From JALHMQ01 sp037441125 (GTDB taxonomy: Bacteria; Pseudomonadota; Gammaproteobacteria; Burkholderiales; Burkholderiaceae_F): a stretch of 64,000 nt of DNA. The DNA lies in the NCBI GenBank assembly GCA_037441125.1, contig JBBIST010000006.1, positions 1-64,000 on the forward strand, given 5' to 3'. The translations under genes were made by a program, and so were the position numbers. This document shows positions 54,068 to 62,875 of this stretch, one piece after another (position 1 is the first letter of the stretch; every line of letters starts with the position of its first letter). The notes beneath the pieces were generated by a model. That model had not been told where the DNA came from. It saw only the letters and a list, made by a program, of their open reading frames with translations, and did not search any database.

Positions 54068-54622
54068 ATGAAACTCGCTCAGGAAATCCGTCCCGGCAAC
54101 GTCATCATGCACGGCAAGGATCCGATGATCGTGCTCAAGTCCGAGTACAACCGCGGCGGCCGCAACGCCGCCACGGTGCGCATGAAGCTCAAGTCGCTGC
54201 TCAGCGAATCGGGCACCGAAGTCGTGTTCAAGGCCGACGACAAGATGGAGCAGATCATCCTCGACAAGAAGGACTGCACCTACTCGTACTTCGCCGACCC
54301 GATGTACGTGTTCATGGACGCCGACTTCAACTCGCACGAGGTCGAGGCGGAGAACATGGGTGATGCGCTCAGCTACCTCGAGGACAACATGCCGGTGTCG
54401 GTGGTTTTCTACGAGGGCCGCGCGATCTCGGTCGAGCTGCCGACCACGGTCGTGCGCGAGATCACGCACACCGAGCCGGCGGTCAAGGGCGACACCTCGG
54501 GCAAGGTGCTCAAGGGCGCAAGGATCGCCACCGGCTTCGAGATCCAGGTGCCGCTGTTCGTCAACATCGGCGACAAGATCGAGATCGACACCCGCGAGCA
54601 CGTCTACCGCAGGCGGGTCTGA
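54068..54622 (+). CDS. efp: elongation factor P
   Basis: The product has 184 residues with three beta-barrel domains. It starts MKLAQEIRPGNVIMHGKD. The acceptor loop SEYNRGGRNAATVRM puts Arg at position 32, the site rhamnosylated by EarP-type systems, not the lysine of EpmA-type EF-P. It rescues ribosomes stalled at polyproline stretches. It ends in DTREHVYRRRV. Confidence 0.97.
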   Translation: MKLAQEIRPGNVIMHGKDPMIVLKSEYNRGGRNAATVRMKLKSLLSESGTEVVFKADDKMEQIILDKKDCTYSYFADPMYVFMDADFNSHEVEAENMGDALSYLEDNMPVSVVFYEGRAISVELPTTVVREITHTEPAVKGDTSGKVLKGARIATGFEIQVPLFVNIGDKIEIDTREHVYRRRV

Positions 54623-54640
54623 GGTGTCTGTCGCGCGGCG

Positions 54641-55300
54641 CTACGACAGTCCGATCGCGGCCAGATAGTCGCGCGCCGCCGACTCGCCGCGGAAGGTGCG
54701 GATGCGCCGGCACGCGTGCCGGATCTGTTCGCGCAGCGCTTCCTGTGTCCGGCATTCGTTGATGCGCGCCGCCGGCTCTTCGCCGTAGGGGCCGAGCCGG
54801 TCGTACAGCGCGCGCACCGCCGCTCGCTTGGCTTCCTCGAGCGCGGCATCGGCCTCCTCGCGCGCCGGCGGCGGCGCGCTGCGCGTCGGACGGATGACGA
54901 TTGTCGCCGCCGGCGACGGCGGCGGCGGCGCGGCGGTGGCGCGGCGATCGGCCTCGGCGATCGCCCGCCGCAGCGTCGGCGGCTCCTGCGCCCGGTCGGC
55001 GGGTGGCCCCAAGTCGAGCGCCAGGCCGCCCGGCGCGAGCGGCACCGTCGGCGGGTCGTCGTCGAGCCCACGGCCGGGCCGGTCGGTCAGCGCGCACTCC
55101 TCGATCAGGCCCTGGGCGCGCAGGGTGACGAGTGCGCTCTCGAGTTCGCCCTCGCGCACCACCAGGCGCAGTTCGTCCTCGCTGCGCCGGCCGTCTATCA
55201 CGATCAGCACGCGACGGGCGGCCGCACTCAGTCCGGCGCGGCGCACGCGAACCTCCTCGACGCCGCGCGCGGTCTTGTTGTAGATCAGTGAGTAGGTCAT
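54641..55300 (-). CDS. hypothetical protein, 219 residues
   Basis: The function is not recognised. MTYSLIYNKTARGVEEVRVR leads into a winged-helix-like region (about 15-70, LSAAARRVLIVIDGRRSEDE, then LVTLRAQGLIEE). A Pro/Ala-rich linker (about 90-145) and a helical C-terminus rich in Arg and Glu follow. The layout suggests a small regulator. The ATG at 55300 was chosen over the ATG at 55429 because the intervening residues are low-complexity and out of character. It is convergent with efp. Confidence 0.7.
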   Translation of the reverse strand: MTYSLIYNKTARGVEEVRVRRAGLSAAARRVLIVIDGRRSEDELRLVVREGELESALVTLRAQGLIEECALTDRPGRGLDDDPPTVPLAPGGLALDLGPPADRAQEPPTLRRAIAEADRRATAAPPPPSPAATIVIRPTRSAPPPAREEADAALEEAKRAAVRALYDRLGPYGEEPAARINECRTQEALREQIRHACRRIRTFRGESAARDYLAAIGLS

Positions 55301-55703
55301 CGGCGGTGGGCGATTGCGGCCAGCGGCTGGCGAGAACGGTGGCACATCGGACTCGACGCCCCGCACGGTGGCGGGGCGATCGACTCGCGGCCCGTGCCTG
55401 CCGACGCTCGGCCCCGCAAACCGCAGCATCGCCCAGCGCGACCGATCGGATGGGCGGCTGACGCGCCGCCGCGACCGGTCTTTTCACCGCTTACGCCGTC
55501 ATGCGGGGACTCAAGAGGCCGCCCCGGGGTGCCGATAGCGCTGGGTTGTCCCCGCCGCCTCGCCATGGGCTGCCGCTGATTTGCTGGCGCGGGGCGGCGG
55601 TTTTCGGGCGTTCTCGATCGGGTCGGTGCCCTAGCCTGTGTCCTCGTGCCGCTGTGGTCGCGGCGCGGCTGCGCGTCGGGCTGCCATGCCCGGGAGGGGT
55701 GCG
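55301..55703. other. intergenic region of about 400 bp
   Basis: I see no gene with family support. It holds GC-rich inverted repeats and the divergent promoter region of the two flanking hypothetical genes. No regulatory RNA fold was recognised by eye. Confidence 0.4.
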
Positions 55704-56255
55704 ATGGACGGATCGAGACATGCGCCGGGCGAACCGGGCGGCAACGCGACCCGGATCGCCCTGACCGTCGACCGCGAAGCGGTCGGACTGATGCGGCACG
55801 CGTCGCAGACCGGTCACTTGATCGAGTGGTGGCTGCAAGGGGCGGCGACCATGTCGCCGCTGGAGGCGCTGCGCATGGGCCGCAAGCTGGAGCGCTTTCG
55901 CCTGGCGGCCCGGCTCGCCGAAGGCAAGGCATCGCGCCAGGTGCAGTCCACACTCGATGCGCTGCGCGAGGAACTGTTGCAGCACCAGCCGCCGCGCGAG
56001 ATCCTGGCTGAACTCGACTGCGCCGCCCGCGAAAGCTCGCGCCTGGCGACGATCAGCCGGCCACCGCCGACCCTGTATCGCGAGGCGTTCCAGACCGAGC
56101 CGCAGCCCGCGCCGGCGCAGGCGCAGACGCGAGCGCGGCCGGCGCGCAAGCTCACCTGGTTCTTGCTGCTGCTGCTCGCCTCGGTCGCCGGCGCCGCCGC
56201 CTACCTTGGACCGCAAGGCTTCGGCGACCTGATCGCCCGCCTGCCGTCGCTCTGA
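55704..56255 (+). CDS. hypothetical protein with C-terminal membrane anchor
   Basis: The product has 183 residues. The N-terminal two thirds is soluble and helical (VDREAVGLMRHASQTGHLIE, LEALRMGRKLERFRLAARL). An Ala/Gln/Pro linker (about 130-148) and one hydrophobic helix (TWFLLLLLASVAGAAAYL) follow, giving a tail-anchored topology. GGGAGGGG precedes the ATG at 55704. No family is recognised. Confidence 0.65.
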   Translation: MDGSRHAPGEPGGNATRIALTVDREAVGLMRHASQTGHLIEWWLQGAATMSPLEALRMGRKLERFRLAARLAEGKASRQVQSTLDALREELLQHQPPREILAELDCAARESSRLATISRPPPTLYREAFQTEPQPAPAQAQTRARPARKLTWFLLLLLASVAGAAAYLGPQGFGDLIARLPSL

Positions 56256-56411
56256 CCCGCCCGGCGCCGCGCGCGCCCGAGCGGCCGGTCCGCGGCCGCC
56301 GCGCGCTCGCGATCGTCATCGCGCGAACATCCCAGTAGCCCAGGATGCTGCGGTGCAGTATCTTTGGCGCGGGGCGGTTCGCCCGCGAAGCCGCCGAAGG
56401 GATCCGCGACA

Positions 56412-57812
56412 ATGGCTCGCATGGCCGCCGTCTCCAACGTTCCGTTCGACGAGATCGTTCTCGGTCAGCCGCTTGAGGTCAGCCGCACGTTGTCGGCGGC
56501 CGACATCGAGGGCCTGGCCTTCGCCTCCGGCGATCTGGACGCGTTCCAGGGCGAGGGCGATGGCCTGGCTGCGATCTGCGGCCCGACCGAGGCGGCCGGC
56601 GCCGAGACCTTCATCGCCCACCTGATCAACCGCCGCCTGCCCGGGCCCGGGTCGACCATCCTCGAGCAGCGCTTCACCTTCGGCTGCCCGTTGAAGGTCG
56701 GCGACCGGGTCACGGCGAAGATCGTCGCCGTGGCCAAGTCGGACGCCGACCGGGTGCGCTTCGAGTGCCGGGTCACCAACCAGGACGACGAGCTGATCCT
56801 GTCGGGCGAGGCGCTGGTGCGCGCGCCGACGCGCCGCATCACCCACGGCGACCTGTCGACCACCGAGCTGATCTTCCGCCGCACCGACGACTTTGCGCGT
56901 CTGCTCAAGCGCTGCGAGGGCCTCGCCGCCGTGCGCACCGCGGTCGTGCACCCCTGCGACCGCGATTCGCTCGCCGGTGCGATCGCCGCCGCGCGCAAGG
57001 GCCTGATCGAGCCGGTGCTCGTTGGCCCCGAGGCGCGCATCCGCAAGGTGGCGGCAGCCGAGGGCATCGATCTGGCGGGCATCGCGATCGTCGGCGTCGA
57101 GCACAGCGTCGCCGCCGCCGAGCGCGCGGTGAAAATGGCGCGCGACGGCGAGGTCGAGGCGCTGATGAAGGGCAGCCTGCACACCGACGAGCTGATGAGC
57201 GCGGTGGTGGCGCGCGACGGCGGCCTGCGCACCGGCCGGCGCGTGAGCCACGTGTTCGTGATGGACGTGCCCGCCTATCCGCGCCCGTTGCTGGTGACCG
57301 ACGCGGCGATCAACATCGAGCCCGACCTGCGCACCAAGGCCGACATCGTGCAAAACGCGATCGACCTGGCGCACGTGCTCGGCATCGCCCAGCCCAAGGT
57401 GGCGGTGCTGGCGGCGGTGGAGACGGTCAATCCGGAGATGCAGGCGACGGTCGACGCGGCGATGCTGTGCAAGATGGCCGACCGCGGCCAGATCACCGGC
57501 GGCCTGATCGACGGGCCGCTCGCCTTTGACAACGCCGTGAGCGAGCAGGCGGCGCGCGCCAAGAAGATCGTCTCGCCGGTGGCCGGCCGCGCCGACATCC
57601 TGCTGGTGCCGGACCTGGAAGCCGGCAACATGGTCGCCAAGCAGCTCCAGTACCTGGCCGGCGCCGACAGCGCCGGCATCGTCCTCGGCGCGCGCGTGCC
57701 GATCGTGCTCACCAGCCGTGCCGACAGCGTGCGCATGCGGCTCGCCTCGGCGGCGGTGATGAAGCTGGTGGCGGCGGCGCGGCGCGCCGCCGGCGCGCGC
57801 CCGGCGCCGTAG
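56412..57812 (+). CDS. bifunctional MaoC-like hydratase / phosphate acetyl- or butyryltransferase
   Basis: The product has 466 residues. The N-terminal 150 residues form a MaoC/hotdog domain (SAADIEGLAFASGDLDAFQG, CPLKVGDRVTAKIVAVAK). The rest is a phosphotransacylase domain (ALMKGSLHTDELMSAVVARD, SPVAGRADILLVPDLEAGNM). The fusion is known in proteobacteria as enoyl-CoA hydratase/Pta. With the acetate kinase that follows after 13 bp it can convert acyl-CoA to acyl-phosphate and then acid plus ATP; the acyl group (acetyl, butyryl or hydroxyacyl) is unclear. A second ATG lies 9 nt on. Confidence 0.88.
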   Translation: MARMAAVSNVPFDEIVLGQPLEVSRTLSAADIEGLAFASGDLDAFQGEGDGLAAICGPTEAAGAETFIAHLINRRLPGPGSTILEQRFTFGCPLKVGDRVTAKIVAVAKSDADRVRFECRVTNQDDELILSGEALVRAPTRRITHGDLSTTELIFRRTDDFARLLKRCEGLAAVRTAVVHPCDRDSLAGAIAAARKGLIEPVLVGPEARIRKVAAAEGIDLAGIAIVGVEHSVAAAERAVKMARDGEVEALMKGSLHTDELMSAVVARDGGLRTGRRVSHVFVMDVPAYPRPLLVTDAAINIEPDLRTKADIVQNAIDLAHVLGIAQPKVAVLAAVETVNPEMQATVDAAMLCKMADRGQITGGLIDGPLAFDNAVSEQAARAKKIVSPVAGRADILLVPDLEAGNMVAKQLQYLAGADSAGIVLGARVPIVLTSRADSVRMRLASAAVMKLVAAARRAAGARPAP

Positions 57813-57825
57813 CGCGCGCGGCGGC

Positions 57826-59010
57826 ATGACGCCGGCGATCGCGGTCCTGAACGCGGGCTCGTCGAGCCTGAAGTTTTCGCTCTACGCCGCCGACGGCGAG
57901 GCGCTGGCCGTAAGCGCCCGCGGCCGCATCGAGGGCCTGTTCGTGGCGCCGACCTTTGTCGCGCGCGGCGCCGACGGCGCCGTGCTCGGCGAGAAGCGCT
58001 GGGAGCACGGCGCGCCGCTCGGCCACGCCGGCGCGCTCGAGCACCTGCTCGCCTTCCTCGACGATCTGGCCGGCGGCGCGCCGCTGGCCGGCGTCGGCCA
58101 CCGCGTCGTGCACGGCGGCGCGCGTTACGCGGCGCCGCTGCGCATCGACGAGGCGCACCTGGCCGAGCTCGAAGCGCTGGTGCCGCTGGCGCCGCTGCAC
58201 CAGCCGCACAACCTGGCGCCGATCCGCCGCTTGCTGGCGCGCGCGCCGGAGCTGCCGCAGGTGGCCTGTTTCGACACTGCGTTTCACCGCGGCAACGACG
58301 AGCTGGCGCAGATGTTCGGCCTGCCCTACACGCTGCACCAGGCCGGCGTGCGCCGCTACGGCTTCCACGGCCTGTCCTACGAGTTCATCGCCCGGCGGCT
58401 GCCGGAGCTCGCGCCGCGCGCCGCGCGCGGGCGCACGATCGTCCTGCACCTGGGCAATGGCGCCAGCATGTGCGCGCTTGCCGGCGGCCGCAGCGTGGCC
58501 ACGACGATGGGCTTCACCGCCGTCGACGGCCTGATGATGGGCACGCGCAGCGGCAGCCTCGACCCGGGCGTGGTGCTGTACCTGATCGACCGGTGCGGCA
58601 TGGACGCGCGCGCGGTCGAGCGGCTGCTGTACCACGAGTCAGGCCTGCTCGGTGTCTCCGGTGTTTCCAGCGACATGCGCGCGCTGCTGGCGAGCGCAGC
58701 ACCGCGCGCGCGCCTGGCGATCGATCTGTACTGCTACCGGATCCGGCGCGAGCTCGGTTCGCTTGCGGCCGCGCTCGGCGGTGTCGATGCGCTGGTGTTC
58801 ACGGGAGGCATCGGCGAGAACGCGGCGCCGATCCGTGCGCGCGTGCTCGACGACGCGCGCTGGCTCGGGGTCGAGTGCGACGCCGGCGCCAACGACGCCG
58901 GCGGCCCGCTTCTCACCACCGACGCCTCGGCGGTCGAGGCCTGGGCGCTCGCCACCGACGAGGAGCTGATGATTGCGCACCACACCTGGGGCGCGATCCG
59001 CCGCGGCTGA
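57826..59010 (+). CDS. ackA: acetate kinase (acetate/propionate kinase family)
   Basis: The product has 394 residues. It is an ASKHA-fold kinase: AVLNAGSSSLKFSLY at the N-terminus, GHRVVHGG, RRYGFHGLSYEFI, VLHLGNGASMCA, GTRSGSLDPGV and FTGGIGENA. It interconverts acetyl phosphate plus ADP and acetate plus ATP. It forms an operon with the MaoC-phosphotransacylase gene. Confidence 0.94.
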   Translation: MTPAIAVLNAGSSSLKFSLYAADGEALAVSARGRIEGLFVAPTFVARGADGAVLGEKRWEHGAPLGHAGALEHLLAFLDDLAGGAPLAGVGHRVVHGGARYAAPLRIDEAHLAELEALVPLAPLHQPHNLAPIRRLLARAPELPQVACFDTAFHRGNDELAQMFGLPYTLHQAGVRRYGFHGLSYEFIARRLPELAPRAARGRTIVLHLGNGASMCALAGGRSVATTMGFTAVDGLMMGTRSGSLDPGVVLYLIDRCGMDARAVERLLYHESGLLGVSGVSSDMRALLASAAPRARLAIDLYCYRIRRELGSLAAALGGVDALVFTGGIGENAAPIRARVLDDARWLGVECDAGANDAGGPLLTTDASAVEAWALATDEELMIAHHTWGAIRRG

Positions 59011-59030
59011 CCGGCGGCGGCGCGCGCGCC

Positions 59031-59672
59031 TCAGCGCCGCGGCGCCGGCCCGATCAGGGTCGCCGCTTCCATCGCGCCGGCGATCACAGCGGCGAAGGCC
59101 CGCGTCTCGGCCGGAATGTCGGCCGGCGCCGCGGTGCGCGTGCGCGCGGTCCACTCGATGCGGTCGGCGGCAACATCGGTGAGCGAGGTCTGGACGATGT
59201 AGGCGAGATAGGCGCGCACCTCGTGGCGCGGCGGAAACGCCATGCCCCAGTGCCAGCCGTACCAGCCGCGAAAGCCGTGCAGTCCGCCATACATGAACGG
59301 GTCCGGCCGCACCACGACCTCGCGGTCCTTGTCGATCACCGCGGTCGACAGCAGGTGCGTGGCACGCGCCTTCACCGCCGCCTGCTGCAGCAGCCGGTCG
59401 CTGTCCTGGTCGAGCGTCGCCACCGCCTCGTAGCTGCGCAGCGCCTGGACCCCGCGCGCGGCGAGTTGATCGACCATCGCGTCCTCGAACAGGCGACGCA
59501 CGGTCTCGTCGCGCGCCACGCCCACCACCATGACCGGGCCGACCAGGCGCGTGCCCGCGAACTCGGCCCGCACCCAGGTGCCTTCAAGGCGCGTCGCGGC
59601 GCAGCCGGAAAGCACGATCGTTGCCAGCGCCAGCAGCGCCGCGCCCATTGCCACGCGTATCGCAGACATCAT
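59031..59672 (-). CDS. lipoprotein of unknown function
   Basis: The product has 213 residues. The signal peptide ends in the lipobox LSGC (Cys24), so it is lipid-anchored, probably in the outer membrane. RLVGPVMVVGVARDETVRRL and ATHLLSTAVIDKDREVVV suggest an alpha/beta fold, and a Gly/Trp/Tyr-rich segment (GGLHGFRGWYGWHWG) follows. It resembles DUF4136-type periplasmic lipoproteins loosely. It is convergent with ackA. Confidence 0.8.
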   Translation of the reverse strand: MMSAIRVAMGAALLALATIVLSGCAATRLEGTWVRAEFAGTRLVGPVMVVGVARDETVRRLFEDAMVDQLAARGVQALRSYEAVATLDQDSDRLLQQAAVKARATHLLSTAVIDKDREVVVRPDPFMYGGLHGFRGWYGWHWGMAFPPRHEVRAYLAYIVQTSLTDVAADRIEWTARTRTAAPADIPAETRAFAAVIAGAMEAATLIGPAPRR

Positions 59673-59862
59673 TGATCTCCGTCAGTTCGTGCACTCGAGC
59701 GCCGGCCCGGGGGCGGCATCGGCTGCGCGCCGGGACGGCACGCGCTCCTCGCTGCTGCTGCCGGCGCATCTTCGACCGCGCGGCGTCGCCATCGATCCGG
59801 CGCCGCTAGCGGGTTCGCGCCTGCGCGTGTCTACGTGGCCGGCGCGGCGCGCGCCGTCCGGG

Positions 59863-60492
59863 TCAGTACCGATACGACAGGCCGATTTGCGCCGCGCCCT
59901 GGACGAGGCCGTCGCCGTGAACGACGACCAGGCAGCCGTTGGCGCAGAACAGACCGCCACGGCTGTCGACGAGCGTGAAATAGCCGCGCAGCTCGGCGCG
60001 CAGCGCCAGGCGCGCGCCAAGTGCGAACTGCTGGCCGATGCCGAGGTTCAGCGACGGCCGCAGCGCATCGCCGGTGCCCGCCAGTCCGGGGCGGTACAGC
60101 GTCGCGCCGAGGCCGCCGACGACGTAGGGTCCGGCGCCGATCGGCCCGTCGAAGAAGTAGGTGCCGCCGAGGTGGAGGTGCGTGACGGTGAGCGGCAGCG
60201 GCCGCTGCGGCGCGGCCGTCGCCAGCGCCGCCGCGGTGAGCGCCAGCTCGGTGCGCTGGTGCGACAGGTAAAGCTGCAATTGCCGCTGGCCGTCGAGTCC
60301 GCGGTCGATGCTGATCGCCCAGGACGGCGCGCCCGCCAACCGCAGGCGCTCGCCGACGGCATCGCTGAAGCGACCACCGTCGCGCCAGCCGCCGTAGACC
60401 GTGACCGCGCCGTCGAGCGCGCTCGCCGCCGCCGGCACGGCGGCCAGCGCGCAGACAAGTGCGGCGAGCGCGCCGCGTGCCGGTGCCGTCAT
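59863..60492 (-). CDS. small outer-membrane beta-barrel-like protein
   Basis: The product has 209 residues. The signal peptide (LAALVCALAAVPAAASALDG) is followed by alternating strands with Gly-rich turns (LHLGGTYFFDGPIGAGPYVV, LNLGIGQQFALGARLALRAE) and a C-terminal aromatic residue in GLSYRY. This is the pattern of an 8-strand barrel. A Cys pair lies in LFCANGCLV. The ATG at 60492 overlaps the stop of the upstream gene as ATGA, so the two are coupled. The function is unknown. Confidence 0.72.
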   Translation of the reverse strand: MTAPARGALAALVCALAAVPAAASALDGAVTVYGGWRDGGRFSDAVGERLRLAGAPSWAISIDRGLDGQRQLQLYLSHQRTELALTAAALATAAPQRPLPLTVTHLHLGGTYFFDGPIGAGPYVVGGLGATLYRPGLAGTGDALRPSLNLGIGQQFALGARLALRAELRGYFTLVDSRGGLFCANGCLVVVHGDGLVQGAAQIGLSYRY

Positions 60493-61106
60493 CGGCCGGC
60501 GCCCGCTTGCAGTGCGTCCAAGCAGCCGGCCAGGCGCTGGCGCGCGGCGCCGTCCATCGCCAGTCGGCCGCGATAGACCGGATGCACGGCCTGGCCGGTG
60601 CGCACGACGCTCGCCTCGATCGGCTCGCCGGCAAGCGCGGCGTTGACCACCGCCAGCAAGGCGCGCGCGTCTGCTAGATAGCGAAGCGCGCTCGGGTCGT
60701 CGCCGTCGGCGGGCGCGGGCAGCGGCAGCGGCTCGGTGCGCACGCCGCCGGCGCGCAGCCAGCCTTCGGTCACCGCCAGCGGCCGCATCGGCTGGCGGCC
60801 GGCAAGCGCAGCCACAGTCGCCTCCATCGATCCCGCTTTGACTAGGCCGATGTCGCGCGCGACCGTCTCGGCGCCGAACAGGATCGAGATGTCGACCGTG
60901 CGCAGCCGCTCGCTCGGCGCCGGCAGCTCCTCGATGCCGAACACGCGCAGGCCGCAGGCGCTGACGCGGCCGCCGGCGTCGACGAACACCGACGGCGTGC
61001 CGTCGAGCCGGATCTCGAGGACCGGGCCGGCCGCCGCCGGCGCGCTCGCCGCAGCCGCAGGCAGCAGCGCCGCGAGCAACACGAGCTTGGGCAAGGCAGC
61101 GGGCAT
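60489..61106 (-). CDS. secreted protein of unknown function
   Basis: The product has 205 residues with an N-terminal signal peptide (LPKLVLLAALLPAAAASAPA). The remainder is an alpha/beta soluble domain (SACGLRVFGIEELPAPSERL, VDISILFGAETVARDIGLVK). The layout recalls chalcone-isomerase-like periplasmic proteins, but I cannot show the active-site residues. AAGGAG lies 7 nt before the ATG at 61106. It is translationally coupled to the beta-barrel-like gene. Confidence 0.7.
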   Translation of the reverse strand: MPAALPKLVLLAALLPAAAASAPAAAGPVLEIRLDGTPSVFVDAGGRVSACGLRVFGIEELPAPSERLRTVDISILFGAETVARDIGLVKAGSMEATVAALAGRQPMRPLAVTEGWLRAGGVRTEPLPLPAPADGDDPSALRYLADARALLAVVNAALAGEPIEASVVRTGQAVHPVYRGRLAMDGAARQRLAGCLDALQAGAGR

Positions 61107-61335
61107 CGGACGGGCTCCTTTCGATCGGCGCCGCAACCGGCGCCGGGTCCTGCCGCCGTCGCTGCAACGGGGCAGCGCCGTGTGCGAAGGGCGAGCGCCT
61201 CGCCGGTGCGGTCGAGGCCGGCGCCAGGCACGCAGCGTAACTTGCGCCGCTAGGCGTGCGTGCGCCCAGCCGATACCATGCGCGCGGCGCGCCGACGGCC
61301 GAACCGAACCGGCGAACGGCCCGGGCCCGGAGGCG

Positions 61336-62319
61336 ATGAAAGACCGCAAACACTCAGCCGGCGCGCACGTCCGACCCGAGCGCTCGGGAGCGGGCGGCGG
61401 CGCGCCGGCGCTGCCGATCGCGCTGATCGGTGCGCCCACCGACGTCGGCGCCGGTACGCGCGGCGCCAGCATGGGGCCGGAGGCGCTGCGCGTGGCCGGG
61501 CTGAGCCAGGCGCTCGAAGCGCACGGCTTCAGCGTGTACGACGCCGGCAACCTCGCCGGTCCGCCGAATCCCTGGCAGCCGGCGGCAGGCGGCTACCGCC
61601 ATCTGGACGAAGTCACGGCCTGGAGCCGCGCCGTGCACGAGGCGGTGCACGCGCAACTGGCGGCGGGCCGGTTGCCGATCCTGCTCGGCGGCGATCACTC
61701 GCTGGCGATCGGCTCGATCAGCGCCGTGGCGCGCCATTGCCGCGAGCGCGGACGGCGGCTGCGCGTGCTGTGGCTCGATGCGCACGCCGATTTCAACACC
61801 AGCGAACTGACGCCCAGCGGCAACCTGCACGGCATGCCGATGGCCTGTCTGTGCGGCTTCGGCCCGCCGCCGCTGGTCGAGATTGGCGGCAGCGTGCCTG
61901 CGATCGATGCGCGCTGCGTGCGCCAGATCGGCGTGCGCAGCGTCGACCCGGGCGAGAAGCGCTTCGTGCACGAGCAGCGAATCGAGGTGTTCGACATGCG
62001 CTACGTCGACGAACTCGGCATGCGCCACGCGATGGAAGTGGCGCTGGCGACGATCGACGCCGACACCCACCTGCACGTGAGCTTCGACGTCGACTTCCTC
62101 GACCCGGAGATCGCCCCCGGTGTCGCCACCACGGTGCCGGGCGGGCCGACCTACCGCGAGGCGCAGCTATGCATGGAGATGATCGCCGACAGCGGCCGTC
62201 TCGGCTCGCTCGACGTGGTCGAGCTCAATCCTGCGCTCGACGTGCGCAACCGCACCGCGGTGCTGGCGGTCGACCTGATCGAGTCGCTGTTCGGCAAGAG
62301 CACGTTGATGCGCGCGTAG
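61336..62319 (+). CDS. rocF: arginase
   Basis: The product has 327 residues, a ureohydrolase fold. Manganese ligands are seen in LLGGDHSLAIGS, WLDAHADFNTSE and SFDVDFLDPEIAPG. The N-terminal ALIGAPTDVGAGTRGASMGP is the arginase opening. It splits arginine to ornithine and urea; agmatinase relatives lack several of these substrate motifs. A GGAGG precedes the ATG at 61336. It is followed within 4 bp by a membrane transporter gene. Confidence 0.92.
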   Translation: MKDRKHSAGAHVRPERSGAGGGAPALPIALIGAPTDVGAGTRGASMGPEALRVAGLSQALEAHGFSVYDAGNLAGPPNPWQPAAGGYRHLDEVTAWSRAVHEAVHAQLAAGRLPILLGGDHSLAIGSISAVARHCRERGRRLRVLWLDAHADFNTSELTPSGNLHGMPMACLCGFGPPPLVEIGGSVPAIDARCVRQIGVRSVDPGEKRFVHEQRIEVFDMRYVDELGMRHAMEVALATIDADTHLHVSFDVDFLDPEIAPGVATTVPGGPTYREAQLCMEMIADSGRLGSLDVVELNPALDVRNRTAVLAVDLIESLFGKSTLMRA

Positions 62320-62323
62320 TCCA

Positions 62324-62875
62324 GTGGAAGCGCTCTTGCTGAGCACCGGCGTGGTCGCGCTGGCGGAAATGGGCGACAAGACCCAACTTCTGGCGCTCCT
62401 GCTCGCCGCTAGGCTGAAGAAGCCGGCGCCGATCGTTTCCGGCATCGCCGTTGCCACCCTGGTCAACCACGCGCTGGCGGCGGCGCTCGGCGCCTGGCTG
62501 GCGACACTGGCTGCGCCGCAGACCCTGCAATGGATCGTTGCCGCTGCGTTCTTCGCGTTCGCCGTGTGGGCGCTCGTTCCCGACCGCCTGCACGCTGCGC
62601 AGCCATTGCGCGGCGGCAGCGTGTTCCTGGTGGCGCTGGTCGCCTTCTTCCTGGTCGAGATGGGCGACAAGACGCAGTTGGCGACGGTGGCGCTGGCGGT
62701 GCGCTACGAGGCGCTGGTTGCGGTCGTGGCCGGCAGCACGCTCGGCATGCTGGTCGCCAACGCGCCGGTGGTCTGGTTCGGCGAACGGCTGGCGCGGCGC
62801 CTGCCGATGCGCGCCCTGCGCTGGGCGGCGGCGGCGCTGTTCGTCGCACTCGGCGTTCTGACTCTTCTTGCCTGA
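62324..62875 (+). CDS. UPF0016 / GDT1-family transporter
   Basis: The product has 183 residues and six predicted helices. It has the two conserved E-x-G-D-K-T-Q motifs, AEMGDKTQLLAL and VEMGDKTQLATV, that define the family (TMEM165/Gdt1, MneA). Members transport Mn2+ or Ca2+ out of the cytoplasm. As arginase is a manganese enzyme, the adjacency is suggestive, but only inference. The start is GTG at 62324. Confidence 0.9.
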   Translation: MEALLLSTGVVALAEMGDKTQLLALLLAARLKKPAPIVSGIAVATLVNHALAAALGAWLATLAAPQTLQWIVAAAFFAFAVWALVPDRLHAAQPLRGGSVFLVALVAFFLVEMGDKTQLATVALAVRYEALVAVVAGSTLGMLVANAPVVWFGERLARRLPMRALRWAAAALFVALGVLTLLA

